Positions 55,462 through 64,000 of a stretch of 64,000 bases of DNA are shown here, one piece after another. The stretch covers positions 93,107,152-93,171,151 of the forward strand of contig CM065299.1 of the NCBI GenBank assembly GCA_032871835.1. The letters are read 5' to 3'. The position numbers were made by a program, and so were the translations under genes. The stretch comes from Dipteronia dyeriana. Taxonomy: Eukaryota > Streptophyta > Magnoliopsida > Sapindales > Sapindaceae. The notes below the pieces were generated by a model, which did not search any database, was not told the origin of the DNA, and was given only the letters and a program-made list of their open reading frames with translations. Numbering within the stretch: the first letter of the stretch is position 1; each line of letters begins with the position of its first letter.

Positions 55462-58043
55462 TGTGGCGCTTGACCATAAAAATTTTTGTTACCTTGCAAG
55501 TGTATACTGTTATCCAAATTTTACAATGGAACAATAATGTAATTTGTTGTCACTTGTAAGGTTTCTGGCATTTAGTGTATTCAAATGTGTGAAAAATAAA
55601 AGTGAAGAAAGGAACTCTGGCAAAAAGATGCAGCTTCTCCTTTGATGTTTTTTCTGCCTTGCCCTTTCAAGTCAAAGCAATGATGTTCTTTTTTCTTTTG
55701 TATATATTGTTGAGTACAGGCCCTTATTGGGCTAGTTCTCTGACTACCCTTTTGTGGTGATTTAGATGTTGTGAATTAAAGGAGAAATCAAATTCTGGGG
55801 AATCATTAAAGATTCAGAGTGAGCCTAGGACTACAACAGTACAACTTTATCTAAAGTGATGTCGCAAAGCCCAATACCAATGGTTTCCGCAATCTTTGGT
55901 GAAATGGTGATGGTTACTAGTAAGTAGTAACCCAAGAAAGAAATTCAAAAAAGGATAATCTGTCTCTCTATTTCATATTTCAAGTAAAAAATTTGTAGAA
56001 AATTTGAAATTGTTTGGGGAATTTAGAAGCTGAACTTGTCAAAGTATACAAATCAACTTGTGTGAAGTGGGTCCAAACCGGTTTGACCTATCTGCATGCA
56101 AGTTGTAAATATTAGGGATTTGTTTCTGTTTATTCATTGGGACCTTTTGTCAAACAGTGATCATGCATTGAAAATGTTGGCATTCTTGAGTTGAATAAAC
56201 AAAATTCGGTGAAATTCCAATGACTAGTGTTTCCGAATAAGCAAGAACAGCTTATCTACATTTGCAACAACTTTCTTCATTGAACTATCACTACACATGT
56301 GGTTGCTATCAACTTCAAGCATTGAAAATTTTACTATCCAGTCAACTCACTGGTGGTGGTGGTGATTCTTATCACAATGAAGTTATTAAACCACTCTTAA
56401 CCCAGAGAACAAAAAAAAAAAAAAAAAAAAAGAACTGTTGTGATACCAATTGTTATTTTAAGCCACTAAAAGTGACTACTCACACATTTGACTAAACAAT
56501 TGTAGATTAGGTCTAGAATTCATCATTCATGGCTGCCCAATGAGTTGTCACTGAGCGACTTGAGCGTAGACTGCGGGTAGTTGACAATGGTATGATAAAG
56601 ATTGTGAAAACTGAGATCAGGGATTTTATTTTTTTATATTATGTCGTTTACAGTAATATAAAACAACAACCACCAAAACAACCAAGTAGACTGTAGACCC
56701 AGCTTCACAGGTCCTGTCTTATTCTTCAATAGCTATGTGTATGCCTATGCATATTGCAAGACTCAGTGATCTCCTCTCTAGCTGCTGGTTTTTTTCCTGG
56801 AACTGAACATTATTATTTTTGACTTAACATTTAACATGAGAGTTAAATTGAACCATCCAATTTAATTGGCAAGTGTGTTGTGGGGTTGGTGCAACAACAA
56901 CAACAATAGGTATTGATTTCGAAGTTGTGGACAAACAAATTCCGGAGGATTATCCTCGGCCCCTAAACAACCAAAACAAAATTTGGGGTAGTATAGTATT
57001 ATTAACATGTAAAAGCAAATACAACAGCGTGCAATGAGATTTTTATTCTTGTTGTCTAATGAAATGATTCATAAGCTTGATGATTTCATGGGATCATTTA
57101 GAATTTGTGATTGGAAGACTCTTTTAACGGTAGGGACTCCTTGGATATATAGATAATATTTATATAAGACCCATTAAAACAAAATAAAATAAAAATCCCA
57201 GATTAGCTTTGGACATGATAACAATTAATGATGATCTAAACCACATAATTGTCAAAACCTAAGACCTTTTGGCAAGTAATAATCAACTAACACACCCATG
57301 AGTGGATTTGGAAAAGAGAACTGATTCACCACAATTTTTTTAAATCTCCACTTTCTTGTGATTAATTATAATAAACTATCTGAACTTTTTTAAAAAAAAA
57401 AAAACAATTCATCAACTTATTTTTTAAAGAAAAATAAAACATTTTGATTATTTAATTGAAGAGTGGTTTGGAAGGTTGTGGGAATCAAAATAGACTTTTA
57501 AGAGTTGTTTAATCAGTTTAATATTTATTATTTAAAAAATGACCATTCCTGACTTATGGTTTTGTTTCATTTGGAGGGTTTGATGGATGAGGTCTTGGTG
57601 CATCTATCAAATGATATTAAATAATTTTGTGGGATTAGACTTTGGTTGGAGATGCCCACTTCAACAACTTTTTTTTTTTTAATGTCATTATTTTGTTGAA
57701 GATATTAATAGTATTTAATTAAGTCTGTACACAAATCTTGAAAAATAAATGTAAATTAAGATCAGATATATCATATATGAGAACAAAACTAACTTATTAG
57801 CGTTGAAAAAAAGAACCACTAGTAGGGGCACGGTGGTGAGGTTGGTTAGTCAACAATATCAAGACATGGTGCTCGTGGTTTTGGCCCCATCTCCATGTTC
57901 AGCGTGAATATGCCCGGCCAAAAAAAAAACAAAAACATAAAAGCTTATATGACCTCTTATAAATATATAGATTTAGTCAAATATATGCATATAAAATTTG
58001 CATTATTCAACTATAAGTAAAAAAAAAAAAACATCCCTTCTTA
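55462..58043. other. 3' flank of gene copy 3 and intergenic DNA
   Basis: No gene is recognised. AATAAA-like signals occur shortly after the stop (about 55596, gaaaaataaaagtg). The block 55845-55895 (tttatctaaagtgatgtcgc..ccaatggtttccgc) aligns with the downstream flank of copy 2 near 50665-50705. A poly-A run lies at 56409-56430. The rest is AT-rich spacer. Confidence 0.5.
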
Positions 58044-58485
58044 GGACATCTTCGACCTTTGCACCATTCACCGTTTTGGAGCAGGAAATCACTCAAACCT
58101 TTGCACCAGAATAGAGCAAGCACTGATATTGCACCGGAAGTGGTACAAGAACCTCCTTTGTGCTATTTTATAAATTTTACTTATTAACATATTGACCACT
58201 GTTTGTTATACTCTTTTAACAATTATATCCCTTATTAAGAGTTTTGATTAATCCCAATCTTACCCCTATTAAATCAAATGTATTCCAATTGTATCCCTTA
58301 ATTATATAAATTTATTGTTTAATTTATATATTTTTTAATTTAAATATTATTTATATTAACATTTATTATAAACTAAAATTAAGTATATAATACAAAAATT
58401 ACTAAATGACATTAATGAAAAAACACTAAATTGAAAACAAAACAATTAAAGCAACAAAAACATTAACAAAAACATGAAGGGAAAT

Positions 58486-60031
58486 TGATGTAGAGGAAAA
58501 ATCAACGCAAACAACAATCGATAAAAAAAAGGGTAACCGATTCGAATTCGTTGATTCATGCACGAATACCGGAAGCAAATCCTACTATTGATTTGTTGAT
58601 CTGCGCACGAATACCAGAAAAATAAGCTTCAAGATCGTTGACTCACGCAGGGTATCGAAATTGGAAGATAATTAGAGAAACTCTAAATTTTTTATTAATT
58701 CAACAACTGTCTTTCAAACCCTAATACAATCTACTAAAATAAAATTACAAAACTTGACTAACAAGAAAATCCACAAAGGGGAAATTTTCAAATAAACTAA
58801 AAGACTAAAAAGGAAAAATAGGGAAAACATAACATAGACTAAAATAAGGACTAAAAATAAATTCTAATAAAAAAAAATAAAAAAAACCTAATTAAATATA
58901 AAATAAATGGAAATAAAATAATTATTTTTAATTACAATAATATTTTTAAAATCTAAAATCTTCAACAATATATTGGATAATCTCTCCTACATCATTCTCT
59001 CCGGATTGGAGAAAATTTGTCCTCGGATTTTGGTTGCTCGAATTTCGGTTGCTCGAATTTCATGAATATGTAGTGTCAATACACAAAATTGTCTACAACG
59101 AACTGTATATTTCTCAATCTTCGTCACGACGTCCATCCAATCACTTCAACAGATGGATACAAATTCTTGAATCATCAAATCCTGCAACAAAAGGTAAACT
59201 GTTTTTTTTTTTATGGTGAGGAACATGTGGCTCGTAAAAACAACCCATTAAATATGAATTGTTCTCATATGGTACTTTCTCAAACACATCTTCATCATAT
59301 ATCGGTGGTTTATCAAAATCGACAAAAACCTCCGCTGATACATATGTATCATTATAAAACACTGGATGGTAGAAGGCTAATTGTGTTTGGGGTTTCATGT
59401 TTTTTTTTTTTGTATGAGGAAATATGGAAGGTGAAGAGATAGAAGTCAGGAAGGCAAATGGTTATGGTTTATGGATCGATGAGCCTAGCACAACGGTAGA
59501 CTCGGTGGCTTTGATACCAACTGATGTAGCGGAAAAATCAACGCAAATAACAATCGATAAAAGAAAGGGTAACCGATTCGAATCAGTTGATTTACGCACG
59601 AATACTGGAAGCGAATCCTACTATTGATTTGTTGATCCACGCACGAATACCAGAAAAATAGACTTCAAGATCGTTGACCCACGTAGGGTATCGAAATTGG
59701 GAGATAATTAGAGAAAACTCTAATTTTTTATTAATTCAACAACTGTCTTTCAAACCCTAATATAACCTATGTAAATATAATTACAAAACTTGACTAACAA
59801 GAAAATCCACAAACGGAAAATTTCTCAAATAAACTAAAAGACTAAAAAGGAAAAATAGTGAAAACATAACATAGACTAAAATAATGACTAAAAATAAATT
59901 CTAATAAAAAAAGGAATAAAAACACCTAATTAAATATAAAATAAATGGAAATAAAATAATTAGTTTTAATTACAAGAATATTTTTAAATCTAAAATCTTT
60001 AACAATATCTTGAATAATCTCTCCTACATAA
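58486..60031 (-). mobile_element. TRIM-like (short LTR) retroelement
   Basis: Two direct repeats of about 510 bp (58486-58994 and 59522-60031) are very similar along their full length and have the ends TGATGTAG..CTACATCA (the right copy ends CTACATAA). On the minus strand, TGGTATCAAAGC, a good methionine-tRNA primer-binding site, lies at 59519-59508 next to the right LTR, and a purine-rich tract (ggagagaa) precedes the left LTR at 58995-59002. The flanks are GAAAT and AAAAT (4/5). The interior is only about 527 bp. A minus-strand frame at 59398-59141 contains FDKPPIYDEDVFEKVPYEN, possibly a gypsy gag-protease trace; this is a guess. Confidence 0.85.
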
Positions 60032-60189
60032 AAAATGCAATAGAAAATGGTAATAGCCATTTAGCAATCCAGGAGAAAATTTGTGGATCCTCCAAGATCA
60101 GCGAAATATTTACTAAAGGAACCAGAGATATTTTGAGATCCTTGGTCTTGTTAAGCCCTTTTTACCAAAATTCTTGATCGTTCAGTTCG

Positions 60190-60660
60190 AAAACCCACGT
60201 AGTTGATTATGATCTTTGGATATGGCATGCATATTTTGGTCTACCGGGCTCTAACAATGACATTAATGTGTTGGAGACATCCCATCTTTTACCAATCTCG
60301 CTGAAGGTATTGCTCCTCCAGCATATTTTGTCATTTAAGGAAAAGAATATAAGATAGTTAATTATTTAGCCGATCATATATATCCAAAATGGTCTACTAT
60401 TGTACAAACAATTCACAATTCACCATCCACGTGGTTTGAAAAAAAAAATTACAATGAAACAAGAAGGATGTAGAAAAGACGTAGAAAGTGCATTTGGAGC
60501 TCTCTAGTTACGGTTTGCAATTGTAGCATGACCGAAACAATTTTGGAAAAAAATATGTATTACATGATATAATGGATGCATGCATTATTATGCACAACAT
60601 GATAATCAAGGATAAGCGTGATGTCGATACATCTATTGAGGATTATATGAAAACGTTAAC
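60190..60660 (+). pseudogene. PIF/Harbinger transposase C-terminal remnant
   Basis: The translated + strand shows VDYDLWIWHAYFGLPGSNND followed by INVLE.SHLLP, and later RKDVESAFGAL.LRFAIVA and MHALLCTT in shifting frames. These match the DDE_4-type plant Harbinger transposases (YDLWIWHAFFG.PGS.NDI.VL, then RKDVERAFGVLQ.RFAI). Stops and frameshifts are frequent. The N-terminal half is missing or lost next to the TRIM. Confidence 0.8.
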
Positions 60661-61132
60661 TCCAAAAGTTGAGAGGGCGGTAGATGAAAATACCCAATTT
60701 CAAAATTCCTAAGTTAACATAGACAAATATAGGATGCAGAAGCTCGCATTGCATTCCGAAATGCATTAATTGATCATTAGTGTGATGAATATACTTATTC
60801 AGAGAATAAAATGGCGATATGTACTTTTCATTTTATGTTTTTTATTTCTTTTATAAAATGTAATGTCGAAGTTCAATTAATAATAAATGCAATATTTTAG
60901 TTAATAAAATTTCATTTCTTAATTTACTAATTTGTTAATTTCGTAAATTATCGTAATATTTTATTAATTGATGGATGAAATGCTAATTGTTAAGAAACAA
61001 TGAAAAAAAGAATATTTAGATAATATTTTTTTTAGAGTAAGATTTGGTACAATAAGTTAGAGATAGTGGATTGAAAATTGCACCACTTTATTACAATGTT
61101 GCAACAAAATGATGCGATGAGTTGAAGATGGT

Positions 61133-63359
61133 CATACTGCAAAAAAGTGTGCAACTCTTTTATACTTCAGTTATATGTCTCTCACATATATACCAAAAGG
61201 TCTTGGATTTGAGTTACATCTCCCTCCCATAATCCTATATTATTGTAATAATTCAGTAAAACAAAAATACTAGTGGACACCTCTTGTTTCACATGATGAG
61301 AAGTTCAAGTCTTTGCCATATATATTTTATAAGCATAGATGTTAGAGTATCTCTCTTTCCATATTAGTAGTATATGATAGACTCTTGACTCGTTTGATAT
61401 CGATTATTATTTTTAAATAAATTATTAAGTAAAAATATATTTTTTTGTTGAAGGGATGTTTTTAATAAAAAAAAAATAGTATACTCACGAGAAATTTGTG
61501 GGGAAATCATTTGAATTCTTTTTATTTAATTCATTGTATATTTAACTCCTTTTATTCTAAGATTAGAGTAATCAACTTAAAAAAATCGACTCTGTATGAT
61601 TTTTTTAGCTACTACTACTAATTTGGATTTTGAAAAAGAGAACATCATTGAAACCCACAAACTCAATAATGTATTATATAGCAAATTGAGTAATTATTCT
61701 AAACGTTAAGATATATATATATATATAAAAAATAAAAATTTTAAGTCAGTCTATATCGATATAAATTCGTCAGTACATTGAATGTAGATCATTAGATTTA
61801 CATATTTTTACTTATACATTCGTCAAAACTTCTTTATAATCAATGGTATACGTGTAACGTATTGATATTTCAGTATACTGATTGAAAAACCGTTATATAT
61901 ATATATATATTTAAGAGATGGCTTCTACGCTTTGAAATTTTATAGTTGTGAGATAAATATTTACGACTATCAAAACTATCGAAACTTGAATCTCGGTAGT
62001 GGAACTTCTCTTTGAAATCTCTAGCCACCAATGTAAAAGGGCATGGGAGACTTTGTGGATTTATTATCCACCTATTAAGTTGACTTTTAATTGCCCCAAA
62101 TAATAAAATTGATACAAATACTATTATTTATAAAAATGTTTACATATATATATAAAACTCAAATTATTATGTTTGTTCTAAAACAGGTGCCAAAAATTTA
62201 AAAAAATCACAAGTCAAATAGACATGTGCTCCCATTTAGAAAGTTTTACATATAACATGTTATGTCCGATGTGTTAGTATGTTGCACACATGCACCATAC
62301 ATATTTCTCATAGATCAGCCATGTCTGGGCTAGATATGGCAATTGACTTATATATCTATCAATATAGGTTATAAACTATCAAAATATATTACCAAGTTAA
62401 GCTTTAGTATAATTAATTCTGATTTTCTTTCTATATTCTGGTTGTGTTATGGTCAGTCAAACACAGTCAGTCTAGTTAAAGACCCATTAATTATGATTTG
62501 TAAATATTTTGTTACCCTGAATAAACAACACAAAATATTTAATAGATGCTTATTAAACTCAAAAAGAAAGAAATAAAGTAACTACACTTCAAAAATTTAA
62601 ATGGGTTTGGATTGCCTGGTAAGCAATTGGGAAAGTTAATATAAAAATAATCGGTAGTGAATTCATACCGATATAGTTTATATGTGTTTTGTATACACAT
62701 GTAATATACTGATGTAAGATATATTAGTACATATATACACCGATTTGAAACTTCTATAAAGATAAATTGAAATTTTCTATAAGGATAATAACTCTTATTA
62801 TATATATATATATATATATTTGGATCATTAATGAATTTTATATTATTTTTATTCAAGAAATGACTTATATAACTTAAATTATGGGTTACGATCTTAGTGT
62901 GATTTGAATATCTCAATACACAATTTAGAAGAAAAAAAAATGGACCATTTGTACCTAAAATGAATTATAAAAAAAAACTATATTAGATTAAGCTAATTAG
63001 ATTGAGATTTGGGTCTAAAAAAGACTTGAAAACATATCTCTTAAAATATAATTAAAGATGGGTATGATTTTCTCACAGTATCTTTACTAGATTAAAATAT
63101 TTATTAAATTAAATGAAAACGTTACTAAATTAGAGGTCAAAATTAAAATGGCGTCCCCACCCATCCAATTTTATCGATGACCATGATGATGTGCAGTGTC
63201 AAATTTATTGACTCCAACAGCACCAACATACCACCAATCATTTGAAAGAAATTTTTGTTTTTAATTTTTTCTAATTTTTTTTAATAAAAAAAATCCAAAT
63301 TCCATATACAACAGTCTCAACTTTTCAACGTAATTAAAAAATTTCTTTCTATTTTCTTT
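61133..63359. other. AT-rich spacer with no recognisable gene
   Basis: I see no gene or terminus that I can support. Several short (AT)n runs occur (about 61710, 61895, 62800). Short open frames around 62343-62916 are AT-driven and lack family features. Confidence 0.5.
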
Positions 63360-64000
63360 TTGTAGTTTTTACCCTCCCAAACCATTTGAAAACCCCAAGA
63401 AAGAGACCCTTCTTGATGAACTAAACTTTGATTCTTCATCGTCATCAGAAACCGAATCCCAATTTTTTTTTTTTCCTTTTCTTGTTGTTTTATAATTTTT
63501 AATTTTTTTATATTTCAACGAGTACCCACATTTTCTTTGCTCTTCTTCTTTCTCTTTACACTCACTGCAGACTCCATTAGTCCATTCTAGCTACTCTCTT
63601 TGTTATTCACTAAAAATCCCTTCTGGGTTAATTTTTTTTTTTATCCTTCCAATTTTCAGCTGTTTGTAGATTTCGACAGCTGTTTTAAGTGTTTCGTAAA
63701 TGAATCTGGGTGTTTCTTTTTTTGTTTTTTTAATATGGGTACTTTGTCAGATTCCACAAAAAAATCTTAATGGGTTATTTTTGGTGTGCGTTTGTTTGTA
63801 TCTGATGTGTTCCATTCATTCACTGTCCTTTGCCGCTTCTTAGATCTGTTAGCTGGGTGTGCTCGATCCACTGCTTAATTCATGCGTGAACAGTCCTTAC
63901 AAGGTCAGATCATCGCATTTTACTATTGGTATTCATTGTTTGTTCTTTTTATGTACTGTTCATAGCTTCAATTTTGGTGAGAATTTCAGTTTGATGTGGT
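63360..64000 (+). promoter_or_regulatory. Possible promoter and 5' leader of a gene to the right
   Basis: The text changes here to pyrimidine-rich stretches (cttcatcgtcatcag, tgctcttcttctttctcttt, cactcactgcagactcc) followed by T-rich sequence resembling a first intron (ctgggttaa.., gtgtttcttttt, ggtgtgcgtttgtttgtatc). This is typical of the leader and long 5' UTR intron of a plant housekeeping gene. No coding exon is visible before the window ends, so the call rests on composition only. Confidence 0.3.

Larger units (their letters stand above)
58044..61132 (+). mobile_element. PIF/Harbinger transposon remnant
   Basis: The left end GGACATCTTCGACCTTTGCACC and the inverted right end GACCATCTTCAACTCATCGCA form a diverged terminal inverted repeat. 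Inside, a decayed DDE transposase is readable at about 60190-60660. A TRIM element (58486-60031) sits within it. The borders are approximate because the 3-bp TSD expected for this superfamily (TTA/TAA) cannot be read safely in this AT-rich DNA. Confidence 0.7.

Noticed and set aside
62343..62916. Open frames of 77 and 125 codons
   Set aside because: They are AT-rich, dominated by Ile, Tyr, Asn and Lys, contain (TATA)n-coded IYIYIYN, and have no recognisable domain.

Overview
This window is nuclear DNA of a plant, almost certainly a eudicot. It is AT-rich, its real genes carry GT/AG introns, and most of it is degraded Ty3/gypsy, Ty1/copia, LINE, hAT, Mutator-like and PIF/Harbinger elements, many nested with readable target-site duplications (TSDs). 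I found no rRNA, tRNA or CRISPR array. I cannot name the species.

The host-gene content is one small family. Three copies of a SRPBCC (polyketide cyclase/dehydrase, START-like lipid-transport) gene lie on the + strand at 12840-13786, 38519-46083 and 53619-55461. The third is intact and looks like the parent: 267 residues with a Ser/Thr-rich, transit-peptide-like N-terminus. The first is intact but replaces that N-terminus with a 14-residue mini-exon. The second has lost most of exon 1, has an early stop, and is stretched to 7.5 kb by insertions. A homologue of the mini-exon also lies 0.9 kb upstream of the third gene, with a donor site that would splice in frame to a cryptic acceptor inside its exon 1. 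That suggests a second, non-plastid isoform, and suggests that the duplicates derive from it. Flanking DNA (11925-12240 versus 28575-28870; 13980-15050 versus 50515-50950) shows that a larger segment was duplicated.

Layout: 1-2552 gypsy pol remnant and 3' LTR; 2553-6566 non-coding, partly LTR-like; 6567-11828 a copia element (minus strand, TSD AATAG); 11829-14310 gene copy 1 and its flanks; 14311-14963 hAT-type MITE; 15168-15295 plus 25894-25929 a transit-peptide-like exon (minus) split by a copia element (15296-25893, TSD GTAAC), which itself holds a hAT element (19132-23417) and a probable solo LTR (23783-24808); 26128-28306 MITEs and a non-autonomous hAT; 28874-34971 a LINE with a 13-bp TSD; 35011-36722 a hAT element holding a Mutator-like foldback full of hairpins; 38519-46083 gene copy 2, with a Mutator-like element (40238-45808, exact 9-bp TSD) in its last intron that carries a DIM1/YLS8 first exon; 46273-50240 a second hAT of the 19-23 kb family; 52673-55461 gene copy 3 with its alternative first exon; 58044-61132 a PIF/Harbinger remnant with a TRIM inside; 63360-64000 a possible promoter/leader of a gene beyond the window.

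Most interesting points: the alternative first exon and its proposed role in forming the duplicates; the DIM1 exon inside a Mutator-like element; the transit-peptide exon broken by a copia element; and the palindrome array at 35.8-36.2 kb. All calls were made by eye, without database searches.
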